DNA from: Thermohalobaculum sp965263335
GTDB lineage: Bacteria > Pseudomonadota > Alphaproteobacteria > Rhodobacterales > Rhodobacteraceae
NCBI GenBank assembly: GCA_965263335.1
Contig: CBDHHE010000001.1
Span: 2,480,001-2,544,000 of the forward strand
Direction of reading: 5' to 3'
DNA: 64,000 bases
Under the pieces are notes generated by a model. That model worked only from the letters and a program-made list of their open reading frames with translations. It was not told where the DNA came from and searched no databases. Made by a program: the position numbers and the translations under genes. This document shows, in pieces, positions 8,772 to 18,285 of this stretch. The first letter of the stretch is position 1, and each line of letters starts with the position of its first letter.

Positions 8772-9959
8772 TCAGCGGCTGAGTTCGCGGGTGGCGGCAT
8801 CGAGACCGGCGAGCGTCATCGGAAACATGCGGCCGTCCATGATCTCACGGATCATCCCGATCGAATGGGTGTACTGCCAGTGCTTCTCCGGCACAGGATT
8901 GATCCAGGCAGCGTTCGGCCATTGTGCGAGCGCGCGCCGCAGCCAGGTCTCCCCCGCTTCGGCATTCCAGTGCTCGTTGGCGCCACCGGGGTAGATCACC
9001 TCGTACGGGCTCATCGAGGCGTCGCCCACGAAGACCAGCTTGTAGTCCGGTCCATAGGTGTTGAGCACATCCCAGGTCGGCGTCTGCTGGTCCCAGCGCC
9101 GGCGGTTGTCGCGCCAGACACCCTCGTAGAGGCAGTTGTGAAAGTAGTAGTACTCGAGGTGCTTGAACTCGGTGCGCGAGGCGGAAAACAGCTCCTCGAC
9201 CACCTTTATGTGGTCATCCATTGACCCGCCGACATCGAACAGCATCAGCACCTTGACCGCGTTGTGGCGTTCGGGGCGCAATTTCACATCAAGATATCCG
9301 TGCTCGGCGGTCGCGCGGATCGTGCCGTCGAGGTCGAGCTCCTCATGGGCGCTCTCCCGCACCCAACGGCGCAAGCGCTTCAGCGCCACCTTGATGTTGC
9401 GGGTGCCAAGCTCGACCGTGTCGTCGAGGTTCCTGAACTGGCGCTTGTCCCAAACCTTGGCCGCCCTGCGGTGGCGGCTTTCATGCTGACCGATCCGGAC
9501 GCCTTCGGGGTTGTAGCCATAGGCGCCGAAGGGCGAGGTTCCTGCCGTGCCGATCCATTTCGAACCACCCTGGTGACGACCCTGCTGTTCCTCGAGGCGC
9601 TTCTTCAGGGTCTCCATGAGTTTTTCCCAACCGCCGAGCGACTCGACTTCGGCCTTCTCCTCATCCGTCAGGAACTTCTCGGCCATCTTGCGGAGCCAGG
9701 CCTCCGGCAGCTCCACGGTATCGACACCGTCCGGGCTGGCGGACACCGTCTCGAGCCCCTTGAAGACTTCGGCAAAGACCCTGTCGAAGCGGTCGAGGTG
9801 GCGCTCGTCCTTCACCAGGGCCGCGCGCGCGAGGAAGTAGAACTCCTCGACGTCGTAGATCACCAGCCCTGCATCCATCGCCTCGACAAGCGTCAGATGC
9901 TCGCGCAGGCTGACGGGCACCTTGGCTTCCTTGAGCTTGAAAAAGAGGTTCAGGAACAT
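8772..9959 (-). CDS. CoxE-type VWA domain protein
   Basis: A 395-aa protein of the CoxE-like VWA family. The N-terminal half (FFKLKEAKVPVSLREHLTLV) is the CoxE signature. The C-terminal von Willebrand A domain has the metal-site motif written DVGGSM, where the first Ser of DxSxS is Gly; this form is common in the subfamily. CoxE-like proteins act with MoxR AAA+ ATPases as metal-insertion or chaperone modules. No MoxR gene is visible inside this window, which is notable because the two usually pair. It starts 8 nt after the stop of the upstream DUF2927 lipoprotein. Confidence 0.87.
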   Translation of the reverse strand: MFLNLFFKLKEAKVPVSLREHLTLVEAMDAGLVIYDVEEFYFLARAALVKDERHLDRFDRVFAEVFKGLETVSASPDGVDTVELPEAWLRKMAEKFLTDEEKAEVESLGGWEKLMETLKKRLEEQQGRHQGGSKWIGTAGTSPFGAYGYNPEGVRIGQHESRHRRAAKVWDKRQFRNLDDTVELGTRNIKVALKRLRRWVRESAHEELDLDGTIRATAEHGYLDVKLRPERHNAVKVLMLFDVGGSMDDHIKVVEELFSASRTEFKHLEYYYFHNCLYEGVWRDNRRRWDQQTPTWDVLNTYGPDYKLVFVGDASMSPYEVIYPGGANEHWNAEAGETWLRRALAQWPNAAWINPVPEKHWQYTHSIGMIREIMDGRMFPMTLAGLDAATRELSR

Positions 9960-9966
9960 TGTGAGG

Positions 9967-11292
9967 CTACCGGCGCAGTTTCGTGGTCAGGTCGTGATCA
10001 TCCCCAAACGCATAGGCCACCCACTCTGTGGCGGCAAGACGAAGGGTGTGCACGTCCGACGCGTCAAGGCGGCTGCTGGCCAGCAACTCAAACAGAATCG
10101 CATTCGTGAGATCGTCATCCGCACCATAGGCTGTGAAAATCGAGATCAGCTCAACCGCTTCGGTGCGGACCTGAGCGTAGCGCTGCTCTCTGAGATCGAG
10201 CTCTGCTAGTCGCAGTCGAAGCTTTGCAATCCTGATGTCCTCCTCCCCGTGGGCATCGCCACAGGTCGAGATGGCGTCCTCGAGGAACCCGCGCGCACCC
10301 GTCTCCCGTTGACGGATAGCGATGCTGGCGAGAAGCGTCCTGCCAAAGCAATCAAAAGCCGAGCCGGGTGCGCGGCGAACCGATTCAGCCGCAAGCTGCT
10401 TGGCAAAGGCAAGCCGCGTTTCCTCGGAATGATCCGCATCCGCCAGCTTGCGGAGCTGGGTGCGCCAACTGCGGAACTCAAGCAGACGGGTTGCCGGCAG
10501 CGGGGGCGCTCCGATGCCCTGCGGGTTGATGCGCGTCAGGATCTCCAGGGCCTTCGAGCGGGTTCCGATCAGGTCCAGCCCCGCCGTCATGTCCGCATCG
10601 TAGAGCACGCGCAACATCAGGAAGTCGAGCTTCGTGGGCCAGGCGTGGGCGTTGTCGTCATTGAACATCGTCGGACCGAGCCCGTAGAGATCGTTCCACG
10701 TTCCCAGCGCCTGCACGGTTTCTTCGAGCAGGCACTCACGGACCTTGTAGGGCTCGATCGTGTCGGGAATGAAGACGCTCATCCGGCTCAGTACCGCCGA
10801 TGTTCCCTTCGTCGGCCGTGCGTAGCGTGCAGGGTCTTGCAACAACTCCGCCCAACCCGGTCGTCCAAACACGATGGCACATTGAATTGTCGTTTCCGGA
10901 AAGAACTCCTCTCCCGGCACAAAGCGGATCAGTATGTTGGGCGCCTGCGCATTCACGCTCAGGTCGACGCCGGATTCCTCGCGTATCAGACCAACCAAGT
11001 TCTCGAGAAAACCGGCGTAGGGTTGCGATGCCTCACCCGCCATGGCGATCGTCACCGGTCCCTCGAACCGGTGGAGATGGAGATAGCGTTCCCCATCCTC
11101 GGAAAAATGGGTCAGGTCGATGAAAGCGTCCACGAGGCTTTCATTGGAGTAGGACGTGTGACCGACCGGAACCGCTGAAAGATATCCCTCGGCATCCGGC
11201 AGTGCAGCAACCCGGTATGGCTCGGACCGCGTGCCGCATGCGGCTGTCGCGAGAAGGCAGGCAAGAGCAACGATATGTGCGGCAGCTCTCAT
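9967..11292 (-). CDS. DUF2927-family lipoprotein, copy 1
   Basis: A 441-aa exported protein. A signal peptide (HIVALACLLATAAC) ends in a plausible lipobox Cys. The core carries the DUF2927 pattern: FIPDT...YKVRECLLEETVQALGTWND, then MFNDDNAHAWPTKLDFLMLRVLYD. Starting at ATG 11292 rather than the upstream TTG 11319 gives a clean signal peptide and exactly the length of the paralog at 18477-19802 (also 441 aa). The C-terminal half is helical and TPR-like and is conserved between the copies. Some relatives show peptidase-like features, but no catalytic motif is clear here. Function unknown. Confidence 0.82.
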   Translation of the reverse strand: MRAAAHIVALACLLATAACGTRSEPYRVAALPDAEGYLSAVPVGHTSYSNESLVDAFIDLTHFSEDGERYLHLHRFEGPVTIAMAGEASQPYAGFLENLVGLIREESGVDLSVNAQAPNILIRFVPGEEFFPETTIQCAIVFGRPGWAELLQDPARYARPTKGTSAVLSRMSVFIPDTIEPYKVRECLLEETVQALGTWNDLYGLGPTMFNDDNAHAWPTKLDFLMLRVLYDADMTAGLDLIGTRSKALEILTRINPQGIGAPPLPATRLLEFRSWRTQLRKLADADHSEETRLAFAKQLAAESVRRAPGSAFDCFGRTLLASIAIRQRETGARGFLEDAISTCGDAHGEEDIRIAKLRLRLAELDLREQRYAQVRTEAVELISIFTAYGADDDLTNAILFELLASSRLDASDVHTLRLAATEWVAYAFGDDHDLTTKLRR

Positions 11293-11701
11293 CGACACCG
11301 GCGGGAATCTCTTCGTCAAATTCGTCTGGTCGGCCCAGGCAACCCGTGCAAACGGCTATGGTCATGCCAATGAAGTCGACGATGGCACGTTCAGGCACAT
11401 TCGGCAACGTGTGGGCTGGGCGTTCGTTGCACAACCCAGGGAGGCGGCGGCGATCACCGGAACTTCATCCTTACACGCCCGCAAGACGTGAGACCTTCTC
11501 GGAGAAATTGCCAGCCCCCGACACCCCGCAGTGACAACAGTTGGACTACATCACTGCAACCCAAGCGCCAGCACACGTTTAAGGCGAGCGCTCCCGGCAA
11601 GATCAGAATGCTTCCACAGTCCTTCCACAGCGAATCGCTTGAACGTCTGCTCATTGGGTACTACGCCTTCTTTTGTTCAGCATTTTTCGGACGTAGTAGC
11701 A
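11293..11701. other. divergent intergenic region before the TIR-STAND gene
   Basis: About 400 bases between the divergent DUF2927 and TIR-STAND genes. The reading frame of the downstream gene stays open back to a GTG at 11531, but those 57 residues look like non-coding translation (no domain, Ser/Arg/Cys-rich). Base composition becomes distinctly richer in A+T from about 11640 to 11740, as expected of a promoter and of an acquired gene. I see no tRNA, clear terminator or long repeat here. Confidence 0.5.
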
Positions 11702-14700
11702 GTGAAAAGCCAAAATATTTTTATCAGTTATCGTCGCGGCATCGACAATGATTCTGCCGGCCGTGTCTACGACAGACTCTGCAATTTCTTTGGTGAGTCC
11801 CAAGTATTCAGGGACGTTGATGCCTCTACAGAGCTCGTGGGGATCGACTTTGTTGACGTGCTAGAAAAGCAGATTGGTGCGTGTTCCGCGTTCATCATCG
11901 TGATTGGTCCCGGATGGATCGAAAACGTAGACCGCCTTTCCCGCGATGACGATTTCGTGAGAATTGAAATCGAGAGTGCGCTTCGACGCAGCGACATTCG
12001 GGTGATACCCGTTCTGGTAGAAGACGTTGATTTTCCCGAAGATGATCAACTGCCAGAGTCGCTGCGTCAGATAAGAAGGCGCGGCGCCCTGCGGCTCCGA
12101 AACGAGGACTATGCGTCTCCGATCCAGACCCTGATTGATGTTTTGCGTGGGCCGTCGAAGGTTTCAGACGCGCCATCCGTGGCAAATGCGAACTTTGTAT
12201 CCGCTGAAGCGCAAGACCCGACAAAGTCGAAGGCGACAAACTTGGACGCCTTCAGGGGCGAACAGCGCCAAGTGACCGCGCTGTCCTGTTCGTTGCACGA
12301 TATGGAGATGCTCGCCGCACGATACGATCCCGATGAAATCGCGCGTATCTCAGAGCAGTCTCACGAGGCATGCGCTCGTGTTGTGACCGGCTGGGGCGGC
12401 AACATCGTATCCCAGGAAGGCAGCACAATGCTGGCCTTCTTCGGCCTGCCAACCGCTCAGGAAGATGATGCGGTTCGCGCCGTGCACGCAGGGCTCTCGC
12501 TCGGCCGACAAGCACTCGCGGTAGATGGACCGGAGAGTGCGGAACTCAAGTTTTGTATCGGGATTGCCACCGGCATCGTCACCGTTGCCGAGGAGCAGGA
12601 TGATGATGGCATGCCGGAGATCACAGGCGAAGTGCTTGTGCAGGTTGAAAGGATGCGTGCACAGGCAGGTGAGGCTCAGACCGTCGTCGCCCGCACAACG
12701 CAGCGTCTGCTTGGCACGGGCTTCGACTTCGCACCGGCGGCGCGGCCAGCGGGCAGGCAAGACTGGGCGGGTCAGGCGGTCATCAGCGCCCGTGAACCTG
12801 AGAGCGTGCTGGGAAATGCCGAAGCACGCGCCTCCACGCCACTCGTTGGCAGGCGCAACGAACTGGGCATCCTTTCGGACCGCTGGGCATGGACCAAGGA
12901 TGGTGATGGCCAAGTGGTTTTGCTCGGAGGCGAAGCGGGCATCGGGAAGTCGCGCCTGATCGGCGCACTGATGCAGCAGGTGCAGAGTGAGGTGCACACA
13001 ACCGTCCAGCTCTTCTGCTCACCCTACCATTCGAACAGCGCGTTTCATCCGGTCATACGCCATATCGAGCGCATCGCCGGATTTGCGCCCGAACACTCGC
13101 CGGCTCAGCGGCTCGAACGCCTCGCGGCACTCGTGCCCGAGTCGACGCCGCGACGCACCGAGGTGACTTTGCTTGTCGCGTCGCTGTTGTCGATACCGGT
13201 AGAGAACGACCTGCCATCCATTGAACTCAGCCCGGAACAGCGCAAGCGGCGCACCCTCGAGGCACTCTGCGACCTCATCGTCGCGCTCGCCAAGCAGCGC
13301 CCCGTACTCTTGATCTGCGAGGATGTGCACTGGATTGATCCCAGCACGTTTGAACTCCTGACCATGACGATCGACCGGGTTCGTCGCATACCGGTGATGC
13401 TGGCAATCTCGTTCCGGCCTGATTTCGTCGCCCCGTGGATCGGACAGGCGCACGTCACGGTGCTGCACCTGAACCGGCTCGGGCGCAAGCAGAGCGAAGC
13501 GATCGTGGCGCGCCTGTCAGAGACGGCCCCCCTGCCCGATGCGGTGGCGGATCAGATCCTCTCCAAGGCTGATGGCATTCCGCTCTATGTCGAGGAACTC
13601 ACCAAAGCAGTGCTCGATTCCGGGATCGCCAGCGATCTCGAGCATGGAGCGGCGATCTCTGGCAAACTGGACCGGATAGAGATCCCGGCATCGTTGTCGG
13701 ACTCTCTGATGGCCAGGCTCGATCGGCTCTCGCCGGTCAAGGAAGTGGCCCAGTTTGGCGCAGTGATCGGGCGCGAGTTCTCGCACGAACTGATTGCGAC
13801 CGTCACCAACCAGCCGGAACAAGAGCTGCGCGCAGCACTTGCCCAGCTCACCCAGGCCGAATTGATCTTCCAGGTCGGAACGCCACCCGCCGCGACCTAC
13901 ACATTCAAGCATGCACTGATACGGGACGCGGCCTACTATTCCCTGCTCAAGCCGCGGCGCCAGCAGATCCACGCGCGCATCGCCCAGGCGTTGCAGCAGG
14001 CAAACGAAACACGCAAGAACGAGTATGGTCTCGAGCTCCTGGCCCAGCACTTCACACAGGCCGGTCAGACTGACGTTGCGGTGACCTACTGGCAACGCGC
14101 TGCCAATCGAGCCCTCGGCCGGTCGGAGAACAAGGAAGCGATATCGCTCCTGCAGAGCGGCCTCGACCTGGTCGGCGAGATCCCGGACAAGCCTCAGCGC
14201 CAACACAAGGAACTGGAGCTGCGTATCGCCATCGGTGTCCCCTACATCGCAGTCAAGGGGTACTCAGCACCAGAAGTCGAGGAGAGCTACAGCCGCGCCT
14301 ACGAGCTGTGCGAGGCCCTTGGCAGCACCAGGGAGAAGGCAACCGTGCTGCAGGGTCTCTGGGCCGGTTGTTTCGTGCGCGGCGAGTTGGCACGCGCTCA
14401 CGGCATCGCCGAGCAGCTGGTCCAGGCCAGTCAAAACGCGGAGTCGGCCCTTCGGGCAGCCCATGCACACCGCGCGATCGGGTCCACGCTTTTCTACATG
14501 GGAGAGTTCGAAGCGGCGGCCAAATGGTTGGACCGGGGGATCGCACTGCAGCGCGACTTGCAGGAGTGGGGGGAACACCGAACCCATCTGCTCGCGCATG
14601 GCGAACACCCTGGCGTGCATTGTCTGCTCTATTCGGCTTGGACCGAGTGGTTCCTCGGCAACGCTGACCGCGCCAGCGAGGCCGGCTCGGAGGCCCTCGA

Positions 14701-15400
14701 CCTCAGCAGGCGCTTCTCGCACCACCACAGCATCGCGCTGGCGATGGGGTTCAATGCTGTCCTGCTGAGTCTGCGACGCGACTTTGACGCGGCGCTCCGC
14801 CAAGCGGATGAAGGCATTGCGTTCGCGCAGAAGCACGACCTGCCGCAATCTCTCGCAAAGTCGACGTTCTGCCGCGGCATCTCCCTCGTAAATCTCGGCG
14901 AGCCCCTCCGCGGACTTGCGGCGATCGAGGAGGCCGAACGAATCTGGCACAGGATCAAAGCGCGCCTCGTGCTCACGCAATGGCTCGGGCTCAAGGCAGA
15001 GGCGAACATTGCCTTGTCGCGTTTTGAGGACGCAGCCAAGTCATTCGCCGAGGCCAGGAACCTCGCCAGCGCGACGGGCGAGGCCTACTACCTCGCCGAG
15101 ATCGACCGGCTCGAGGGGACAGCACGTCTTGCGACCGGAGATCGCGCCAGCGCCACCACCCTCTTTGAACGCGCGATAAGCCGGTCCCGGCAGCAGGGCG
15201 CCAAGTCACTCGAGTGGCAGGCGACGGTCAGTTTGGCAAAGCTTCATCGCAGCCAGGGAGAGCAGGACCGGGCGCTCGACCTTCTGGCCACCGCGAAAGC
15301 CGCCATGTGGGGCGGGTCTGTCTCATCCTCTCCGCGCGAGACGCAGCAGCTCATGGAACTGCTCGGCCCGGCGACGGAAGGTGAGCTTCGACGCCTGTGA
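11702..15400 (+). CDS. TIR - degenerate class III cyclase - STAND ATPase - TPR protein
   Basis: A 1232-aa multidomain protein. Residues about 4-145 form a TIR domain (NIFISYRR, VFRDVDAS, then RIEIESAL with Glu89 near the NADase glutamate position). Residues about 186-365 match a class III nucleotidyl cyclase domain, but both metal aspartates are Ser (Ser197 in TALSCSL; Ser241 in QEGSTMLAFFG), so it should be inactive. An AAA/STAND ATPase follows with Walker A GEAGIGKS (410-417) and Walker B PVLLICED (534-541). The C-terminal third is TPR-like. GTG 11702 starts directly before the TIR domain; an upstream GTG at 11531 is possible. The 3' end overlaps the convergent dehydrogenase gene by 50 nt. 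Likely a signal sensor or defence-type ATPase; ligand unknown. Confidence 0.85.
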   Translation: MKSQNIFISYRRGIDNDSAGRVYDRLCNFFGESQVFRDVDASTELVGIDFVDVLEKQIGACSAFIIVIGPGWIENVDRLSRDDDFVRIEIESALRRSDIRVIPVLVEDVDFPEDDQLPESLRQIRRRGALRLRNEDYASPIQTLIDVLRGPSKVSDAPSVANANFVSAEAQDPTKSKATNLDAFRGEQRQVTALSCSLHDMEMLAARYDPDEIARISEQSHEACARVVTGWGGNIVSQEGSTMLAFFGLPTAQEDDAVRAVHAGLSLGRQALAVDGPESAELKFCIGIATGIVTVAEEQDDDGMPEITGEVLVQVERMRAQAGEAQTVVARTTQRLLGTGFDFAPAARPAGRQDWAGQAVISAREPESVLGNAEARASTPLVGRRNELGILSDRWAWTKDGDGQVVLLGGEAGIGKSRLIGALMQQVQSEVHTTVQLFCSPYHSNSAFHPVIRHIERIAGFAPEHSPAQRLERLAALVPESTPRRTEVTLLVASLLSIPVENDLPSIELSPEQRKRRTLEALCDLIVALAKQRPVLLICEDVHWIDPSTFELLTMTIDRVRRIPVMLAISFRPDFVAPWIGQAHVTVLHLNRLGRKQSEAIVARLSETAPLPDAVADQILSKADGIPLYVEELTKAVLDSGIASDLEHGAAISGKLDRIEIPASLSDSLMARLDRLSPVKEVAQFGAVIGREFSHELIATVTNQPEQELRAALAQLTQAELIFQVGTPPAATYTFKHALIRDAAYYSLLKPRRQQIHARIAQALQQANETRKNEYGLELLAQHFTQAGQTDVAVTYWQRAANRALGRSENKEAISLLQSGLDLVGEIPDKPQRQHKELELRIAIGVPYIAVKGYSAPEVEESYSRAYELCEALGSTREKATVLQGLWAGCFVRGELARAHGIAEQLVQASQNAESALRAAHAHRAIGSTLFYMGEFEAAAKWLDRGIALQRDLQEWGEHRTHLLAHGEHPGVHCLLYSAWTEWFLGNADRASEAGSEALDLSRRFSHHHSIALAMGFNAVLLSLRRDFDAALRQADEGIAFAQKHDLPQSLAKSTFCRGISLVNLGEPLRGLAAIEEAERIWHRIKARLVLTQWLGLKAEANIALSRFEDAAKSFAEARNLASATGEAYYLAEIDRLEGTARLATGDRASATTLFERAISRSRQQGAKSLEWQATVSLAKLHRSQGEQDRALDLLATAKAAMWGGSVSSSPRETQQLMELLGPATEGELRRL

Positions 15401-16283
15401 GTTCTTCGTAGGGCTTGATCACCGCCGTACAGCCTTCCTGCCCGTGGCCCTTCAGTTCAGCAAGCGCGTAGGTTTGCTCAACAGACCGCGCCATGAAGCT
15501 TGGCAATCCGGCGGCCTCGAGACACTCAGCGTAGTAGCGCACGTCCTTGTGGGCGTTGGCGAGCGACATGTGGGGGGCGAAGTCTCGCTCCAGGGTCAAC
15601 TTCCCATAGAGATCCATCATCCCCGAACGGCCGCCGGCAGCCGAGATGATGTCGATCACCTTGGTCATGTCGAGACCCTCCTTCGCCGCCATCGCAAACC
15701 CCTCGCACCAGGACGCGACATTTGCGAACGCAATGTAGTTGTGGATCAGTTTGAGCCGGATGGCATGGCCGGCAGGTCCCACGTGGAAGATGTTCTCTGC
15801 ATAGGTGTCGAAGACCGGGCGCAGCGTCTCGAGCACGTCGTCGTCGCCACCGTAGAGGATGTTCACTTCGCCGCGCTCCGCATGCGCAGGCGTGCGCGTC
15901 ATCGGCGCTTCCGCGTATCTGATACCGCGTGCCTCGCAAGCGACGCGCATCTTGTCCACGTGATCAGCGCTCACCGTTGTATGGTCGAGAAAAACGGTGC
16001 CCTCGCGCATGGCTGAAAGAGCGCCGCCCGAGCCGAGCGCGATCTGCTGCACCGCTTCTGCCGTCGTGACACAGACGGCGAAGACATCACAACCGGCGGC
16101 GATCTCTGCCGGTGACCCGTCAGCCCGGGCACCCGATGCCACGACATCCGCCACCCGCGCGGGATCCAGGTCGGCGACGTGTACCTCGAGCCCATTCTTG
16201 AGCATGTTGCGCACCAGGCCACGCCCCATGCCGCCCAGTCCAATGAACCCGATTTGCCGCAACGATGAACCGTGCTTCGTCAT
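15351..16283 (-). CDS. NAD(P)-dependent beta-hydroxyacid dehydrogenase (HIBADH-like)
   Basis: A 310-aa member of the 3-hydroxyisobutyrate / 6-phosphogluconate dehydrogenase-like family. The N-terminal Rossmann motif is IGFIGLGGMGRGLVRNML. The acidic VADLDP follows the second strand, hinting at NAD preference. The active-site helix holds LKLIHNYIAFANVASWCEG with the catalytic Lys-x3-Asn. The substrate motif after the Rossmann fold, APMTRTPAHAERGEVNIL, is a variant of the usual AP(V/M)xGxxxxA. ATG 16283 has AAGAGGG upstream. Its 3' end overlaps the convergent TIR-STAND gene by 50 nt. Confidence 0.88.
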   Translation of the reverse strand: MTKHGSSLRQIGFIGLGGMGRGLVRNMLKNGLEVHVADLDPARVADVVASGARADGSPAEIAAGCDVFAVCVTTAEAVQQIALGSGGALSAMREGTVFLDHTTVSADHVDKMRVACEARGIRYAEAPMTRTPAHAERGEVNILYGGDDDVLETLRPVFDTYAENIFHVGPAGHAIRLKLIHNYIAFANVASWCEGFAMAAKEGLDMTKVIDIISAAGGRSGMMDLYGKLTLERDFAPHMSLANAHKDVRYYAECLEAAGLPSFMARSVEQTYALAELKGHGQEGCTAVIKPYEELTGVEAHLPSPGRAVP

Positions 16284-16395
16284 CCAATAGCCCTCTTGTG
16301 CTGATCCCGACTGCGTCCCCGCAGTTGACGTGCGGCGGGCAGAACGATCAAGCGCGATCGCACGCCAACCGCCCAACGGCCACGTTTGCGATCGC

Positions 16396-18186
16396 TCAGC
16401 GGAAGCGTGACAACAGGTGCATCGGGAACTCGCCGTATCCTTTGGCGAGGGGCACGCGTCCAACATACTCACAGCGGAACCTGTCGGGCGCGTCTACCGC
16501 GAGCGCGGCCGCGGCGGCCTCCGAGACATAGACAAGCCCCTCCGGCGTGATGGGTTCCACGCGTGCCGCGCGGCTCACATGATAGCCAAAGAAGTTCGTC
16601 CGCTTCAGCACCGGATCATAGGCCTCGAACACCGGTCCGTAGTGCAGCCCCAGCCGAAGTCCGAGCCGCTCGGGAACGCCGATCGCGCCCGGATCGATTC
16701 CCCTCACCGCTGCCTGCAGTTCAAGCGCGCAGTCGGCGGCCACGGACACGTCGTCATCAAACACGAGAAACAGGCCATCGCCCCAGGTGTTGCGGAACTT
16801 GATCTGATGGTCGAACTGCTCGAAGACATGCGCGCACGTCCCGAGCACGACATTGACGAACGCAGGCAGCTGGGCATCGGAGAGTTTGCTGAAGCCCTTG
16901 ATATCACCGAAGATCATCGTGTGACGCTTGCGCTCATCCGGCCGCGGACGATGGACGGGCGGCGTCCGGAGCACAGGGGCCGTGCCGTCTTCGGTGGGCG
17001 AAACAACATGCTGGCGCTGCACCGACCGGCTGCCGATCTCGAGATCGAACACCGTGCCGAACTTCTCCTGATCACCCGGCATCTGTCCGTCCCAGACGGC
17101 AATCTGATGGACTTCTGCGCCCAGCATCTGTCCGCGAAGCTTGGCAAGTCCCAACGCGAAGTGGGATGCATAGTTGAACAGCTCATCATGGCCGAGATGA
17201 CCGTCCTCGGTCACGAAGTGGACGTCGTCGGCGCCTGAAAGACAGGCGTTGAAGCGTTCGACCCAGCCTTCTCCAGACGGCCGCACGGAGATCTCAATGA
17301 ACTCGTCGAGCTGGAAGGGCAGCACGACGTCGAGCTCTCCTCCGCGCGCGAGGAGCGCCTCGGCAATGAGGATATCTGATCCCGCCGCGAGAGACCCGAC
17401 CCCGAACTCGATCCGGTTCTCTTCCATGATCCGGGCCGCTTCAGCCTGCACGCGGTTGAACTGCGAGGCCGGCAGGCGTCCTTCGGCACCGTTGCGTGGG
17501 GCGAGGTGGCCGCAGAAGTGTGCGACGCGGGGCGGCTGCAGGGGATCCAACAATGCGGGATCGCTACCGAAGTGGGAAACGAGCCGGGCAAGTTGTGCGC
17601 GGGTCGTGGACACTGCCGCAGCATCGGCGTTCGATGCGGCGCCCGCGAGGCGGAGGGCATCGCCCGCCTCCGCTTCTTTGCCGAGGATCAGCAGCGCCTC
17701 GGCACGCGTTGCGGTCGCATAGAAATCTTCCTGGGCACCTGTCAGATCGCGGGCGACCTCGGCCCACTTCCGGGCGATCTCGCGGCGCCCGGCAAGCGAC
17801 ATGAGCGTCGCGACATTGATCGCCGGGAAGAAGTTGCCGGTGTCCGCCGCGAATGCCCGCTCGTAGGCTTCCGCCGCCTTGACGAGCGCCGCCTGCCGGT
17901 CCGCCCCATCACGCTTGATCGCCTCATCTTTCAGCAACCGCCCGCGCAAGGCGAGGACATCCGCGTCCTTCTCGTTTCCGTCGAGACCCCAGGCGACAAA
18001 GTACTCTGAGGCAATTGTCGTCGCGCCTGCTCGCGCCAGCGCCAGCACGCCACGATGGCGCAATCCCACATGCTCCGGGTGCGCGTCCACCGCTGTGCGG
18101 GCAAGATCAAAGGCCTTCAGATACTCTGACCGGCGCAGGAGCGAGCGCACATCGCCGAAAGCGCGCTCTGCTTCAGAAACCGTCAT
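16396..18186 (-). CDS. TPR / SLOG-like / class III adenylate cyclase fusion
   Basis: A 596-aa protein. Residues 1-215 are helical repeats (TPR or TRAFs-binding type). Residues about 219-395 hold a Rossmann-like segment whose core GSLAAGSDILIAEALLARGG, followed by ELDVVLPF, resembles the DprA/LOG nucleotide-binding signature. The C-terminal cyclase domain (about 421-596) retains the first metal Asp in FGDIKGFS (Asp428) and the second in WGDGL (Asp470), plus HVSRAARVEP, so it is probably active. It should make cAMP or cGMP in response to a ligand at the SLOG-like or TPR part. ATG 18186 has GGAGATGAG before it. The upstream 58-aa and DUF2927 genes run on the same strand. Confidence 0.82.
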   Translation of the reverse strand: MTVSEAERAFGDVRSLLRRSEYLKAFDLARTAVDAHPEHVGLRHRGVLALARAGATTIASEYFVAWGLDGNEKDADVLALRGRLLKDEAIKRDGADRQAALVKAAEAYERAFAADTGNFFPAINVATLMSLAGRREIARKWAEVARDLTGAQEDFYATATRAEALLILGKEAEAGDALRLAGAASNADAAAVSTTRAQLARLVSHFGSDPALLDPLQPPRVAHFCGHLAPRNGAEGRLPASQFNRVQAEAARIMEENRIEFGVGSLAAGSDILIAEALLARGGELDVVLPFQLDEFIEISVRPSGEGWVERFNACLSGADDVHFVTEDGHLGHDELFNYASHFALGLAKLRGQMLGAEVHQIAVWDGQMPGDQEKFGTVFDLEIGSRSVQRQHVVSPTEDGTAPVLRTPPVHRPRPDERKRHTMIFGDIKGFSKLSDAQLPAFVNVVLGTCAHVFEQFDHQIKFRNTWGDGLFLVFDDDVSVAADCALELQAAVRGIDPGAIGVPERLGLRLGLHYGPVFEAYDPVLKRTNFFGYHVSRAARVEPITPEGLVYVSEAAAAALAVDAPDRFRCEYVGRVPLAKGYGEFPMHLLSRFR

Positions 18187-18285
18187 CTCATCTCCACGCC
18201 TGATCACAATGGGTAGGCGTATTCTCCCGGAGGCTCTACCGCCTGAGAGACCAGGCTTTCAAGGCCCTCGGTCCCTGTCGCCGGC

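Noticed and set aside
11531..11701. N-terminal extension of the TIR-STAND frame
   Set aside because: The 57 residues have no domain character and would precede a TIR domain that starts cleanly at GTG 11702.
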